64,000 bases of DNA from NCBI GenBank assembly GCA_016278725.1, contig JADQBG010000001.1, positions 179,869 to 243,868 on the forward strand, in the 5' to 3' direction. The stretch's first letter is position 1; the number at the start of each line of letters is the position of its first letter. A program made the position numbers and the translations under genes. The notes under the pieces were generated by a model. It made no database searches. It saw only the letters and a list, made by a program, of their open reading frames with translations, and was not told the origin of the DNA. Source of the DNA: Actinomycetota bacterium. GTDB lineage: Bacteria; Actinomycetota; Thermoleophilia; RBG-16-64-13. This document shows, piece after piece, positions 8,313 to 18,489 of this stretch.

Positions 8313-9440
8313 ATGCCGGCTGCCTCTATGAAGCAGTTGCTGGAGTCCGGAGTTCACTTCGGTCACCAGACCCGCCGTTGGAATCCCAAGATGAAGCCCT
8401 TCATCTTCACCGAACGCGGTGGGATCCACATCATCGACCTGCAGAAGACCTCCAAGCTTCTGGACCAAGCCTACGACTTCGCGCGAAACATCGTCGACCG
8501 GGGTGGCTCGGTTCTGTTCGTGGGGACCAAGAAGCAGTGCCAGGACATCATCCGCGAAGAGGCGACCAAGGCGGGCATGCCCTTCGTCTCCCACCGTTGG
8601 CTGGGCGGGCTGCTCACCAACTATTCGACCATTCAGAGCCGGATCAAGCGGCTGCACGAACTGCGGCGGCTGAAGGAAGACGGTTCGCTCGAACTGCTGC
8701 CGACCAAAGAGCGCATGAACCTCGAGCGCGAACTGGAAAAGCTCGAGATCAACCTGGGCGGGGTGGCGAACATGGATCGCCTGCCCGATGCGGTCTTCAT
8801 CATCGATCCGAAGAAGGAAGCCATCGCCACCCGCGAGGTGAACAAGCTGGGCCTTCCTTTGATCGGCCTGGTGGACACCAACTGTGATCCCGACGAAGTG
8901 GACTACATCATTCCGGGCAACGACGACGCCATTCGTTCTTGCAGCCTGATCGTTAAGACCATGGCGCGGGCGGTGTCGGAATCCAAGCAGATGGTGACCG
9001 AGGAAGAGATGACCCGCGAGGCGCAGCCGGCTGCCGAGCCCGAGGCGCCCACACAGGAGGCGCCCACGCAGGAGGCGGTGGAAGCCCAGACTTCCGAACC
9101 GCCGGCGCCGAAGATTTCCGAGGCGGCCCGCAGGGCGGCCGAACGCAAAGCCCCGAGAGCGGCGCAGCCAAAGCCGGGCGCGAAAGCCAAGCCGGAAGTG
9201 GCGGCCCCCGAGCACGGGGAGACCTCGGGGGCTCCGGGCGCCCCGGGATCGGCCGAGCAGGTGGTGGCCCCGACGCAGCAGGACGACGTCGCCGAGCGCC
9301 GCGAGACCGAAGCCGGTGAAACCGGCGCGGCCGGACAGGAGCCCGAGAATCCGGTGGTCGACGAGGCTCAGGCCGCAGAAGCCGGCACCGAGGCCGAGGA
9401 GCAGGCCGGCGAGGGCGGCGAATCGGAGGCGAAGGAGTAA
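8313..9440 (+). CDS. rpsB: 30S ribosomal protein S2 with long acidic C-terminal extension
   Basis: S2 joins late in 30S assembly and is needed for S1 binding. The conserved part spans residues 1 to about 233 ([50 protein letters not shown] and VDTNCDP). ATG at 8313 is chosen because AAAGGAAG precedes it by 5-6 bases and the protein then begins as S2 usually does; the frame stays open to 8226 but without support. After residue 233 there are about 140 residues of Ala/Glu/Pro-rich sequence, including a repeated EAPTQ. This makes it 375 residues against about 250 in the family. The extension is likely disordered. Confidence 0.95.
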   Translation: MPAASMKQLLESGVHFGHQTRRWNPKMKPFIFTERGGIHIIDLQKTSKLLDQAYDFARNIVDRGGSVLFVGTKKQCQDIIREEATKAGMPFVSHRWLGGLLTNYSTIQSRIKRLHELRRLKEDGSLELLPTKERMNLERELEKLEINLGGVANMDRLPDAVFIIDPKKEAIATREVNKLGLPLIGLVDTNCDPDEVDYIIPGNDDAIRSCSLIVKTMARAVSESKQMVTEEEMTREAQPAAEPEAPTQEAPTQEAVEAQTSEPPAPKISEAARRAAERKAPRAAQPKPGAKAKPEVAAPEHGETSGAPGAPGSAEQVVAPTQQDDVAERRETEAGETGAAGQEPENPVVDEAQAAEAGTEAEEQAGEGGESEAKE

Positions 9441-9495
9441 CCAAACCGAGGCGGCCCGGTGGCGGCGTCGCCCGGTAGTTCGATAAAGGAAGTGA

Positions 9496-9513
9496 CCGGC
9501 GTAAAAGCGCCGG
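9496..9513 (+). promoter_or_regulatory. small hairpin in the rpsB-tsf spacer
   Basis: CCGGCG (9496-9501) and CGCCGG (9508-9513) form a 6-bp stem with loop TAAAAG. It lies 16 bases before the tsf start and next to its GGAGGA ribosome site. There is no T-run, so it is not a terminator. It might tune tsf translation. Confidence 0.4.
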
Positions 9514-9529
9514 AAGACGGAGGACATCA

Positions 9530-10129
<600 letters not shown>

Positions 10130-10143
10130 TACGGATTGCATGA

Positions 10144-10168
10144 GGCGGCCTCCGGGCCGCCTTTTCTT
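10144..10168 (+). terminator. intrinsic terminator after tsf
   Basis: GGCGGCC (10144-10150) pairs with GGCCGCC (10155-10161) around the loop TCCG. It is followed by TTTTCTTT. This 7-bp all-GC stem with a T-run closes the rpsB-tsf unit about 36 bases before pyrH. No promoter fits between it and pyrH, so either termination is partial or pyrH depends on read-through. Confidence 0.85.
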
Positions 10169-10204
10169 TGGCCTGTAAAGACTTACGGGGGAAGGCGGTC
10201 CAAA

Positions 10205-10969
10205 TTGGCCGAGGGCAGGAGTGCCGGCGCGGGCGGGGCGATATATCAGCGAGTGCTGCTCAAGCTGAGCGGCGAGGCCCTGGTGGGTGACGGCGGACAG
10301 GGAATCGATACCGTTCGGATGGAAGAGGTGGCGGACGAGATCGCCCAGGCGCGCGACCTCGGGGTGCAGATAGCCATCGTCGTGGGCGCCGGCAATATCT
10401 TCCGCGGCGTGGCGGGAAGCGCGAAGGGCATGGACCGCGCCACCGCGGATTACATGGGAATGGTTGCCACCGTCATCAATTCTATGGCCCTACAGGACGC
10501 GCTGGAAGGCCGAGGGGTCACCACTCGGCTGCAGTCGGCAATCGTCATGCAGGAGATCGCCGAGCCCTATATCCGCCGGCGGGCGATCCGTCACCTGGAG
10601 AAGGAGCGGATCGTCATTTTCGCAGCCGGCACCGGCAATCCCTACTTCACGACGGATACGGCGGCCGCGCTGCGCGCTCTCGAGATCAATGCCGACGTCA
10701 TCCTGATGGCAAAGAAGAAGTTCGCCGGCGTGTACGACTCGGATCCGGAGAAGAATCCCGACGCCAAATTCATTCCCCGGATCACCCATCGCGAGGCCCT
10801 CGAGCGCGGTCTGCGGGTCATGGACGCCACCGCGCTCTCCCTGTGCATGGACAACCGGCTTCCCATCAGGGTTTTCAACATGTCCGAGCCCCAGAACATC
10901 GTCAAAGTGCTCGAGGGGGAGGACGTGGGCACGGTGGTATATTGTGAGCCTTCCGGGACGAGCTCTTAG
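10205..10969 (+). CDS. pyrH: UMP kinase
   Basis: Bacterial UMP kinase of the amino-acid-kinase fold, making UDP from UMP for nucleic acid and cell-wall precursors. Motifs: [40 protein letters not shown], and [10 protein letters not shown] near the end. The TTG at 10205 gives a 254-residue protein with a normal N-terminus and has GGGGGAAGG upstream. An in-frame ATG at 10136 is rejected because it lies inside the tsf terminator. It is followed by frr, the conserved tsf-pyrH-frr order. Confidence 0.94.
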   Translation: MAEGRSAGAGGAIYQRVLLKLSGEALVGDGGQGIDTVRMEEVADEIAQARDLGVQIAIVVGAGNIFRGVAGSAKGMDRATADYMGMVATVINSMALQDALEGRGVTTRLQSAIVMQEIAEPYIRRRAIRHLEKERIVIFAAGTGNPYFTTDTAAALRALEINADVILMAKKKFAGVYDSDPEKNPDAKFIPRITHREALERGLRVMDATALSLCMDNRLPIRVFNMSEPQNIVKVLEGEDVGTVVYCEPSGTSS

Positions 10970-10998
10970 CTTTCGATAGGGGAGAGAGGGAGGTTTCG

Positions 10999-11556
10999 AT
11001 GATCAAGGAGCTGATCGAGGACGGGAAACGCCGCATGGACGGGGCGGTCGAGTCCCTGCGTTCGGAATTCAACACCGTCCGTACGGGGCGGGCCTCCACC
11101 GCCCTGCTCGACCGCATCCAGGTCGAATACTACGGCTCTCGTACTCCCCTCAATCAGCTGGCCAATCTCAGCACTCCGGATCCCCGGCTGATCTCGATCA
11201 CCGTGTACGACAAATCGTCCGTGCAGGCCGTGGTTCGGGCGATACAGGAATCCGAACTGGCCCTGACCCCCAACGTCGACGGCAACATCATCCGCCTGAA
11301 CATCCCCCCGCTCACGGAAGAGCGGCGCAAGGACCTGGTCAAGGTGGTCCGTCACATGGCCGAGGAGGGCCGGGTGGCGGTGCGCAATGTGCGCCGCGAC
11401 GTCATCAGCGATCTGAAGGAACTGAAGAAGGAAGGCGAGGTCTCCGAAGACGAGGAGCGCCGCGCCGAAGACGACGTGCAGAAGGTCACCGACGGGCATA
11501 TCGAGAGGATAAACGAGCTCCTGGAGGCCAAGGAGGAGGAGATCCTCGAGGTCTGA
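10999..11556 (+). CDS. frr: ribosome recycling factor
   Basis: RRF splits post-termination ribosomes together with EF-G. The 185-residue protein has the normal length and the family pattern: N-terminal helix ending in FNTVRTGRASTALLDRI, then VEYYGSRTPLNQLA, and the long C-terminal coiled helices with VRNVRRDVISDLKEL and DDVQKVTDGHIERINELL. GGGAGAGAGGGAGG lies just upstream of the ATG. Its TGA stop overlaps the uppS ATG in TGATG, so the two are coupled. Confidence 0.97.
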   Translation: MIKELIEDGKRRMDGAVESLRSEFNTVRTGRASTALLDRIQVEYYGSRTPLNQLANLSTPDPRLISITVYDKSSVQAVVRAIQESELALTPNVDGNIIRLNIPPLTEERRKDLVKVVRHMAEEGRVAVRNVRRDVISDLKELKKEGEVSEDEERRAEDDVQKVTDGHIERINELLEAKEEEILEV

Positions 11557-12338
11557 TGAGCGCCGCCGAATGGCTCAGAACCCGGTGGCGTCTGCTCCGG
11601 GCTGGATCGGGCCGCACGGCGACCGCCCCCCTCGCCACGGTTCCCCGCCACGTGGGAATCATCATGGACGGCAACGGGCGCTGGGCCGCGCGGCGACGGC
11701 TGCCGGTGCTGGCCGGACACCGCGAAGGGACCCGGGCGCTGAAGCGGGCCATCTACGCCGCCATCGAACTGGGCGTGGGCCAACTCACCATCTACTCCTT
11801 CTCGACCGAGAACTGGGAGCGTCCCGAAGACGAAGTCCAGGGCCTGATGGGCCTGCTCGAGGAGATGATCGATGACGAGGTTCCGGAGCTTCACCGAAAC
11901 GGAGTGCGGGTCGTCTTCATCGGCCGGAGGGACGGGCTCTCCGAGAATCTGCGCGCGAAAATCGAGCGCGCTGAACGGACCACCCGCGACAACCGCAGAT
12001 TGACGCTGTACGTCGCCTTCAATTATGGCGGCCGGGCGGAGATCGTCGACGCGGTGCGTTCCGCCCTCCGCGCGGGAACCCCGCCGGAAGAACTAGACCA
12101 GGAGGCGATCGCCGCCCACCTGTATGCGCCCGACATGGCAGAGCCGGATCTCATCATCCGCACTTCGGGCGAGGAAAGACTCTCGAACTTCCTCCTGTGG
12201 GAATCGGCCTACTCGGAACTCTACTTCTCTGAGGTTCTCTGGCCCGACTTCGACGAGGCGGCGATGCGCCGGGCGCTCGAGGACTACGCGGAGCGGGAGA
12301 GGCGGTACGGGGGGCGGACGGACCCGGGCCGTGTCTAG
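11556..12338 (+). CDS. uppS: undecaprenyl-diphosphate synthase (cis-prenyltransferase)
   Basis: Makes the C55 lipid carrier for peptidoglycan and other surface polymers by adding isopentenyl units to farnesyl diphosphate. The signature is HVGIIMDGNGRWA with Asp38 as the catalytic, Mg-binding residue. GHREG, YSFSTENWERP and the late RTSGEERLSNFLLW box are all present. The frr-uppS-cdsA-dxr-rseP order is classical and joins isoprenoid with phospholipid synthesis. A cis-prenyltransferase making a different chain length cannot be excluded. Confidence 0.94.
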   Translation: MSAAEWLRTRWRLLRAGSGRTATAPLATVPRHVGIIMDGNGRWAARRRLPVLAGHREGTRALKRAIYAAIELGVGQLTIYSFSTENWERPEDEVQGLMGLLEEMIDDEVPELHRNGVRVVFIGRRDGLSENLRAKIERAERTTRDNRRLTLYVAFNYGGRAEIVDAVRSALRAGTPPEELDQEAIAAHLYAPDMAEPDLIIRTSGEERLSNFLLWESAYSELYFSEVLWPDFDEAAMRRALEDYAERERRYGGRTDPGRV

Positions 12339-12349
12339 GGGGGCCGACC

Positions 12350-13156
12350 ATGCTTAAGGCGCGCCTGCTTGTCGCGGCGGTGGGTATCCCCATTGGGGTG
12401 GCCCTGATGATTCTGGGCGGCTGGTACTTCCTCGGCGCCGCCCTGGTGCTCGCTGTGCTCGCTCTCCACGAGTTCTACAGTCTGGTCCGTCCTTACCGGC
12501 CCAACCTGCTGGTGGGCTACATCGCCTCGATCGCCGCGATCCTGGGAGCGCAGTGGTACGGCCGCTCCGGCCTTCTCGGGGGCTTCATGATCATCCTTCT
12601 GTTGCTCTTCTTCTGGGCGATGGCCGGCAGAGTCGGAGAGCACCTGCTGGGCCGCATGTCGGTGACCGTACTCGGCGTGGTCTGGATTGGGACGGCCTTC
12701 GGCCACCTGGTTCTCCTGCGCAATCTGCAAAAGGGTCTGCCCCTGATTATTCTGGCCGTCGGTGCCACCTGGTTCGGGGACACCGCCGCCTTCTTCGTGG
12801 GCCGGGCATTTGGGAGGCACCGCATGGCCCCGCGGATTTCTCCGAAGAAGACCGTCGAGGGCGCCATCGCCGGTCTCGTGGGGGCGGCGCTCTTCGGCCT
12901 CGGGGTCAAGCTTTACAACGATTGGCTGACCACGGAGATGGCGCTCTATCTGGGACTGATCGCCGGATTTGCCGGCCAGTGGGGAGACCTCTTCGAATCG
13001 GCGGCCAAGCGGGACCTGCAGGTGAAGGACTCCGGCAAGCTGCTTCCCGGACACGGCGGCGTTCTCGACCGCTTCGATTCGATTCTCTTCGCCGGGACGG
13101 CGGTCTACTGGGCCAGCGTCTTCTTGATCGGGGACCTGGCGGGCAGCGCACTGTGA
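12350..13156 (+). CDS. cdsA: phosphatidate cytidylyltransferase
   Basis: An integral membrane enzyme that makes CDP-diacylglycerol from phosphatidate and CTP. It has several hydrophobic segments along its 268 residues. The complete family signature lies near the C-terminus: SAAKRDLQVKDSGKLLPGHG followed by GVLDRFDS. The product feeds PgsA, encoded at 39403. GGGGGGCC precedes the ATG. Its stop overlaps the GTG of dxr (GTGA), which indicates coupling. Confidence 0.94.
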   Translation: MLKARLLVAAVGIPIGVALMILGGWYFLGAALVLAVLALHEFYSLVRPYRPNLLVGYIASIAAILGAQWYGRSGLLGGFMIILLLLFFWAMAGRVGEHLLGRMSVTVLGVVWIGTAFGHLVLLRNLQKGLPLIILAVGATWFGDTAAFFVGRAFGRHRMAPRISPKKTVEGAIAGLVGAALFGLGVKLYNDWLTTEMALYLGLIAGFAGQWGDLFESAAKRDLQVKDSGKLLPGHGGVLDRFDSILFAGTAVYWASVFLIGDLAGSAL

Positions 13157-14307
13157 GCCGCCGGGTGATCATCCTGGGCTCTACCGGCTCGATCGGAGTG
13201 CAGGCGCTCGAGGTGATAGCGCGTTCCCCGGAGCTGAGCGTGGTGGGGCTGTCCTGTGCCTCCCAGGTGGGACCGTTGCTGGAACAGGCCGTGGCCTACG
13301 GGGTGGACGACGTCGCCGTGGCGGACGCCGGCGCCGCCGAGTCCATGAGCGCGCTCTATCCGGAACTGCGGGTGCGCACCGGCGCCGGCGCTGCGGCGCG
13401 GCTGGTGCGCGAGATCGAGGCCGACCTGGTGCTGAACGCAATCGTGGGCTTCGCCGGGCTCGAGGCCACCCTGGCCACCCTCGAGCGGGGACTGCCGCTG
13501 GCCCTTGCCAACAAGGAGAGCCTGGTCAGCGGGGGCGGGCTGGTGGCCGAGATCCGCCGGCAAACCCCGGTGCCCATCCTGCCCGTCGATTCCGAACACT
13601 CCGCCCTCTTCCAACTGCTCGAGCGAGAAGCACCCACAGCCGTGCGCTCCCTGGTGCTCACCGCCTCCGGGGGCCCTTTTCGCGGGCGCTCGCTCGGCCA
13701 GCTCGAGGAAATCTCGCCGGAAGAGGCCCTGGCCCACCCCACCTGGAACATGGGCGCAAAGATCACCATCGATTCGGCCACCCTGATGAACAAGGGGCTC
13801 GAGATAATCGAGGCGCATCACCTCTTTGGAGTCGGATATGACGACATCGAGGTGCTCATCCACCCGGGCTCGCTGGTGCACTCGCTGGTGCGCCTGGTGG
13901 ACGGGGCGCTGCTCGCGCATCTGGGCCATCCGGACATGCGGGTGCCCATTTCGTACGCGCTGCATTACCCTCGGCGCGCGGAGGTGGCGGTTCCGCGTCT
14001 GGATCTGGCCGAGGTTGGACGGCTCGATTTCTCTCGCCCCGATGAGGAGGCGTTTCCGGCGCTTCGCTTGGCCAGAGAGGCGGGGAAGGCGGGAGAGGGG
14101 GCAACCTGCGTGCTCAACGCGGCCAACGAGGTGGCGGTGCATGCGTTCCTCGAACGGCGGCTCCCCTATTTGGGGATCGCCCAAGTGGTCGAGGAAGTGC
14201 TGCACCAAGCGGACACCACTCCTCCGCAGACGTACGAGCAGGCGGTGGAACTGGACCTCTCCGCCCGGTGTCTTGCGGAGACTGCCGTGTCTCGCAACGG
14301 CCGGTGA
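13153..14307 (+). CDS. dxr: 1-deoxy-D-xylulose 5-phosphate reductoisomerase
   Basis: The NADPH-dependent enzyme that converts DXP to MEP, the committed step of the non-mevalonate isoprenoid route. The N-terminal Rossmann motif is LGSTGSIGVQ. Active-site segments are ANKESLVSGG, PVDSEHSALFQLL and TASGGPFRG, and MNKGLEIIEAHHLFG follows. GTG at 13153, overlapping the cdsA stop, gives the normal 384-residue protein. The frame is open further upstream only as a shadow of cdsA. IspG, another enzyme of this pathway, is encoded two genes downstream. Confidence 0.96.
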   Translation: MSRRVIILGSTGSIGVQALEVIARSPELSVVGLSCASQVGPLLEQAVAYGVDDVAVADAGAAESMSALYPELRVRTGAGAAARLVREIEADLVLNAIVGFAGLEATLATLERGLPLALANKESLVSGGGLVAEIRRQTPVPILPVDSEHSALFQLLEREAPTAVRSLVLTASGGPFRGRSLGQLEEISPEEALAHPTWNMGAKITIDSATLMNKGLEIIEAHHLFGVGYDDIEVLIHPGSLVHSLVRLVDGALLAHLGHPDMRVPISYALHYPRRAEVAVPRLDLAEVGRLDFSRPDEEAFPALRLAREAGKAGEGATCVLNAANEVAVHAFLERRLPYLGIAQVVEEVLHQADTTPPQTYEQAVELDLSARCLAETAVSRNGR

Positions 14308-14380
14308 GGGGCTTCGCCGGTCTTCGTCCGGTGCGACAGGTACAATGTCTGGGTAGATGTTAGGGAAAGGTATTTAGCTG

Positions 14381-15523
14381 GTGCTCGGCGTTCTCATTTC
14401 CATATTCGGCCTGGGCTTCCTGATTCTCGCTCACGAGTTTGGCCACTTCATCGTGGCCAAGGCGACGGGCATGAGAGTCGAGGAGTTCAGCATAGGCTTT
14501 GGCCCCTACCTGGTCAGCCGCCGGCTGGGGGATACCATCTACGGTGTATCCGCCGTTCCCCTGGGCGGCTACGTGCGCGTCACCGGCATGCACGAAGAGG
14601 AGTTCCAGGCCCGGGTCGATGCCGTACGCGAAGAGCGGGAGCATCGGGTGAGGGATCCCGAGAGCCGGCTGACCGGATCCTCGGCCATCTCGGACGAGGA
14701 AGTCATCCGCACTCCGCTCAACCGCCGCTACTACGCGCGGCCGGTGTGGCAGCGCATTCTCTTCATCGTCGCCGGCGTGTCGATGAACATGGTGGTCGCC
14801 TTCCTGCTGATGTACGTCGTGGCCCTGCAGGGCTACTTCGAGGCTTCCACAGTGATCGAGGAAGTGGTGGCGGACAGTCCCGCGGCTGAGGCCGGCATCC
14901 GTCCCGGAGATCAGATCCTCTCGGTTGCCGGCGAGGATGTCGAGAATTGGGCGGGGGCGCAACAGACCATCCGGATGCACCAGGGCGAGCAGGTGCCCAT
15001 CACCGTCGAGCGCGACGGGCAGGTGCAGAACCTCCAGACCACTTTGGAGGACCGTGACGGCGTGGGCTTCCTGGGAGTGGCCCCCGAGACCAAGCGCGCG
15101 GAGCCCGGACTTTTCGGAGCGTTCAGCTTCGCGGCGTCGCGGACCTGGGACATGTTCACCGTGGTCTTCGTGCTGATAGGGGACATGTTCAGCGGAGATG
15201 TTCCCGTGACCGGAGATCAAGGGTTGGCGGGACCGGTCGGCATCGTCTCGATTTCCTCGGAGGCGGTCAGCAGCGGCATCTTCTTGAGCCTGCTGGCGTT
15301 CATCAGCGTCCAACTGGCCATTTTGAACATGATTCCCCTGCTCCCGTTGGACGGAGGCCACGTGCTCTTCAGTCTGCTGGAAAAGGTGCTGGGCCGGGCG
15401 ATCAGCCTGCGGACTTTCGAGCGGGTATCGATGGTGGGAATCACCCTGTTCCTGCTGCTTTTCTTGGTGGCCACCACCAATGACCTGGGCCGTCTGTTCG
15501 GCGGCGGCGGGCCCAGCTTCTAG
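14381..15523 (+). CDS. rseP: RIP metalloprotease RseP (site-2 protease)
   Basis: An intramembrane zinc protease that cuts anti-sigma factors and leftover signal peptides. The zinc motif HEFGH is at 18-22 in the first membrane helix. One PDZ domain (around VVADSPAAEAGIRPGDQIL) lies in the middle, and the second active-site motif NMIPLLPLDGGH sits in a late membrane helix. A polar insert of about 50 residues between MHEEEF and VWQRILF resembles other Gram-positive forms. GTG at 14381 follows GGGAAAGG. TACAAT at 14341 could be a -10 box, but no -35 is seen. Confidence 0.94.
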   Translation: MLGVLISIFGLGFLILAHEFGHFIVAKATGMRVEEFSIGFGPYLVSRRLGDTIYGVSAVPLGGYVRVTGMHEEEFQARVDAVREEREHRVRDPESRLTGSSAISDEEVIRTPLNRRYYARPVWQRILFIVAGVSMNMVVAFLLMYVVALQGYFEASTVIEEVVADSPAAEAGIRPGDQILSVAGEDVENWAGAQQTIRMHQGEQVPITVERDGQVQNLQTTLEDRDGVGFLGVAPETKRAEPGLFGAFSFAASRTWDMFTVVFVLIGDMFSGDVPVTGDQGLAGPVGIVSISSEAVSSGIFLSLLAFISVQLAILNMIPLLPLDGGHVLFSLLEKVLGRAISLRTFERVSMVGITLFLLLFLVATTNDLGRLFGGGGPSF

Positions 15524-15536
15524 CCGGGCGCGGGAC

Positions 15537-16601
15537 TTGTTCAGCGAACGATCCGTGAGCCTGGGCGGCGTGGTGGTGGGGGGGACGGCGCCGGTCGTCA
15601 TCCAGTCCATGACCAATACGCCGACCGAGGACGTCGTCTCTACCCTCTCGCAAATAAGGGCCCTGGCCACCGCCGGCGCCCGCTTGGTCCGCGTGGCCGT
15701 TCCCGGCCCCGAGGCCGCGACCGCGCTGGGTGCGCTGGTGGCGGAGTCGCCGGTACCGCTCATCGCTGATGTCCACTTCGACCATAGGTTGGCCATCCGC
15801 GCCCTCGAGCAGGGAGCGGCCGGCATCCGTATCAATCCGGGTAACCTGGGGGGCTACGAGCGGGCGGGCGAAGTGGCAGACGCCGCCGCGGCCGCCGGCG
15901 CGGTGATCCGGGTTGGCGTCAACAGCGGTTCTTTGCAACGGGACCTGCGCGAAATGGAAGAGCGCGATCCCGCCGGAGCGCTGGTGGAATCTGCCGTGCG
16001 CTACTGCGGGTTTTTCGAGGAGCGGGGCTTCAGCAACCTCAAAGTCTCGGTTAAGTCCTCTTCGCCCATCGTGACCATAGATGCCAACCGCCGACTCTCG
16101 CGCCGGATCCCTCATCCGCTGCACTTGGGGCTGACCGAAGCGGGAACCCCGGCCCGGGGGAGCATTCGCAGCGCGGTTTCGCTGGGCGCGCTGCTGGCCG
16201 AGGGCGTGGGCGACACCATCCGGGTCTCGTTGACGGGAGACCCGGTGCGCGAGATCGAAGTGGCCCTGGAGATTCTCCGCAGCCTGGAGCTGCTGCCGTC
16301 GGGCCCGCGGGTAATCTCGTGCCCCACCTGCGGGCGGACCCAGGTGGCCCTCGAGAGCTTGGCCGTGGAGGTCGAGCGCCGGTTGGAGGAGCTGGGCGAA
16401 GACCTGACCGTCGCCGTCATGGGTTGCGTGGTCAACGGCCCGGGCGAGGCGCGCAAGGCCGACTTCGGGATCGCCGGGGGCCGCGGCGAAGGCGTGGTGT
16501 TCGCCAAAGGCAGGCCGGTGCGCAAGGTCTCTCAGGATAAATTGGTCGACGAGCTCTTCGCCGTCATGGCGGAGCGGCTGGAAAAGGACGAGTTCAGTTG
16601 A
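15537..16601 (+). CDS. ispG: 4-hydroxy-3-methylbut-2-en-1-yl diphosphate synthase
   Basis: The iron-sulfur enzyme of the MEP pathway that makes HMBPP from MEcPP. An N-terminal TIM barrel begins at VIQSMTNTPT and runs through ADVHFDHRLA and RINPGN. The C-terminal 4Fe-4S domain has CPTCGRT (Cys262, Cys265), Cys297 in MGCVVNGPGEA, and the nearby Glu ligand. The TTG at 15537 gives the usual short N-terminus. An ATG at 15480 would add 19 atypical residues and overlap rseP by 44 bases. Start choice is uncertain; identity is not. Confidence 0.93.
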   Translation: MFSERSVSLGGVVVGGTAPVVIQSMTNTPTEDVVSTLSQIRALATAGARLVRVAVPGPEAATALGALVAESPVPLIADVHFDHRLAIRALEQGAAGIRINPGNLGGYERAGEVADAAAAAGAVIRVGVNSGSLQRDLREMEERDPAGALVESAVRYCGFFEERGFSNLKVSVKSSSPIVTIDANRRLSRRIPHPLHLGLTEAGTPARGSIRSAVSLGALLAEGVGDTIRVSLTGDPVREIEVALEILRSLELLPSGPRVISCPTCGRTQVALESLAVEVERRLEELGEDLTVAVMGCVVNGPGEARKADFGIAGGRGEGVVFAKGRPVRKVSQDKLVDELFAVMAERLEKDEFS

Positions 16602-16632
16602 ACGGAGCGAAGCCAACCAATAAGGAGGCAGC

Positions 16633-18354
16633 ATGAGGGCCTCGTCCCTGTTCATGCCCACGCTCAAACAGTCGCCCTCCGACGCCGAGGCGATCAGCCA
16701 CAAGCTCTTGATCCGAGGCGGCTTCGTCCGTCAGTTCGCCGCCGGGATCTATCTCTTCCTGCCGTTGGGCTGGCGGGTGATGGGCCGGATCAACCGGATC
16801 ATGCGCGAGGAGATGAACGCCATCGGCGCTCAGGAGCTTTCCATGCCCACGCTGCACACCGCAGACGTGTGGCAGCAGACCGGGCGCTACTTCGACATCG
16901 GCGACGAGATGTTCCGGCTCAAGGATCGAGGCGACCGGGACATGGTGCTGGCCATGACCCACGAGGAGATCTTCGCCTGGCTGGCGGCCCGCGAACTGCG
17001 CTCTTACCGTGAACTCCCCCAGATCTGGTATCAGATTCAGCTCAAGTTCCGCGATGAACCCCGCCCCAAGGGCGGTGTCCTGCGCGTGCGCGAGTTCCAG
17101 ATGAAAGACAGCTATAGCTTCGATATCGACGAGGCCGGCATGGAGGCCAGCTACGGCAAGCACATCGTCGCCTACGACCGCATCTTCGCCCGCACCGGAC
17201 TGCGTTCCTACCGCGTGGAGAGCGATCCCGGGATGATGGGCGGGGCCCAGGCCCACGAGTACATGGCTCCCGCGGCCGCAGGAGAGGACCGGGTCGCGCT
17301 ATGCGACGCCTGCGGGTACGCGGCCAACATCGAACTCGCCCGCTCCCACGCCCACCCCGCGGAGGGGCAGGTGGCGGATGAGTTGCGGGAGGTCGACACT
17401 CCCGGCCGGCGGACGATCGAAGAGGTGAGCGGGTTCCTCGAGCTTCCTCCCTCCTCGCTGGTCAAGTCGCTGCTCTTCATGGCGGACGAGGAACCGGTGC
17501 TGGCCTTGGTGCGGGGAGATCAGGAACTCCACGAGGGCAAGTTGGCCAGGTACCTCGGACGCCCGGTGCGTCCCGCGCACCCGGAGGAGGTCGAGGACTT
17601 GATCGGCGTCGAGGTGGGCTTCGTGGGCCCGGTGGGTATCGCCACCGGCGCCGATCTCCGAATGGTCGCCGACCTCAGTCTGGGGCCCGAAGGACCCAGC
17701 GGGGCCCGGGGCTACGTGGTCGGAGGCAACCGCCGTGACACCCATCTGTCGGGAGTGGTCATGGGACGCGACGTCCAGCCCGAGTATGCCGATCTGCGGG
17801 AAGCTCAGGCGGGTGAGGGTTGCCCCAATTGTCAGGGCACCCTGCGGATCGAGCAGGTGATCGAGGTGGGCAACATCTTCAAGCTGGGGACCAAGTACTC
17901 GAAGCCCCTGGGCGCCACCGTGCTCGACGAGGATGGCAAGGAGAAGCCCATTATGATGGGCTCCTACGGCATCGGTCCGGCCCGGATCGCCGCTTCGGCG
18001 GTGGAGCAGAACCACGACGAGCGGGGAATCCTCTGGCCCAAGAGCATCGCTCCTTTCGACGTCCATCTGGTGCAGGTCCAGGCAAAGGATGAAGCGCAGT
18101 CCGCGCTTGCGGGCCGCCTTTACGAGCAGTTACGGGTGGCCGGCTGGGAGGTGCTCTGGGACGACCGTGACGAGCGCCCCGGGGTCAAGTTCAGTGACGC
18201 CGAACTGATCGGCTGCCCGCTGCGGGTCACCGTGGGCCGCCGGGCGACAGAGGGCGTCGTCGAGGTGCAGCCCCGGGCCTCCGGAGAGCGGCAGGAAGTT
18301 CACGAAGAAGAGCTGGTTGCGCGCCTGCGGGCGCTCTGGGACGAGATTCCTTAG
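16633..18354 (+). CDS. proS: prolyl-tRNA synthetase, bacterial type with editing domain
   Basis: A class II synthetase that charges tRNA-Pro. The N-terminal class II core includes RQFAAGIYLFLPLGWRVM and REFQMKDSYSFD. A YbaK-type editing insertion (about residues 230-395) is present, which clears misacylated Ala-tRNA-Pro. The core resumes at the GSYGIGPARI motif 3 region, and an anticodon-binding domain follows (DVHLVQVQAKDEA, LWDDRDERPGVKF). AAGGAGG sits 5 bases before the ATG. It closes the rseP-ispG run; a promoter for the next unit lies just downstream. Confidence 0.96.
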   Translation: MRASSLFMPTLKQSPSDAEAISHKLLIRGGFVRQFAAGIYLFLPLGWRVMGRINRIMREEMNAIGAQELSMPTLHTADVWQQTGRYFDIGDEMFRLKDRGDRDMVLAMTHEEIFAWLAARELRSYRELPQIWYQIQLKFRDEPRPKGGVLRVREFQMKDSYSFDIDEAGMEASYGKHIVAYDRIFARTGLRSYRVESDPGMMGGAQAHEYMAPAAAGEDRVALCDACGYAANIELARSHAHPAEGQVADELREVDTPGRRTIEEVSGFLELPPSSLVKSLLFMADEEPVLALVRGDQELHEGKLARYLGRPVRPAHPEEVEDLIGVEVGFVGPVGIATGADLRMVADLSLGPEGPSGARGYVVGGNRRDTHLSGVVMGRDVQPEYADLREAQAGEGCPNCQGTLRIEQVIEVGNIFKLGTKYSKPLGATVLDEDGKEKPIMMGSYGIGPARIAASAVEQNHDERGILWPKSIAPFDVHLVQVQAKDEAQSALAGRLYEQLRVAGWEVLWDDRDERPGVKFSDAELIGCPLRVTVGRRATEGVVEVQPRASGERQEVHEEELVARLRALWDEIP

Positions 18355-18420
18355 AACTACTCGGTCAGCCGCAGTTTCCGCGGCGCCCGGTTTTTGGCTT
18401 CCCTGCAGGAAGTATGCTGC

Positions 18421-18450
18421 TTGAGGGGGCCCATTTTGCCGTGCTATAAT
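18421..18450 (+). promoter_or_regulatory. sigma-70-type promoter of the rimP-nusA-infB operon
   Basis: TTGAGG (18421-18426) and a perfect TATAAT (18445-18450) are separated by 18 bases. Transcription would begin near 18457 and give a leader of about 80 bases before rimP. It is the best-looking housekeeping promoter in the first 42 kb. Confidence 0.75.
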
Positions 18451-18489
18451 TCCTGCACTGTTGACCACAGCCCGATGAGACCTGACCAG

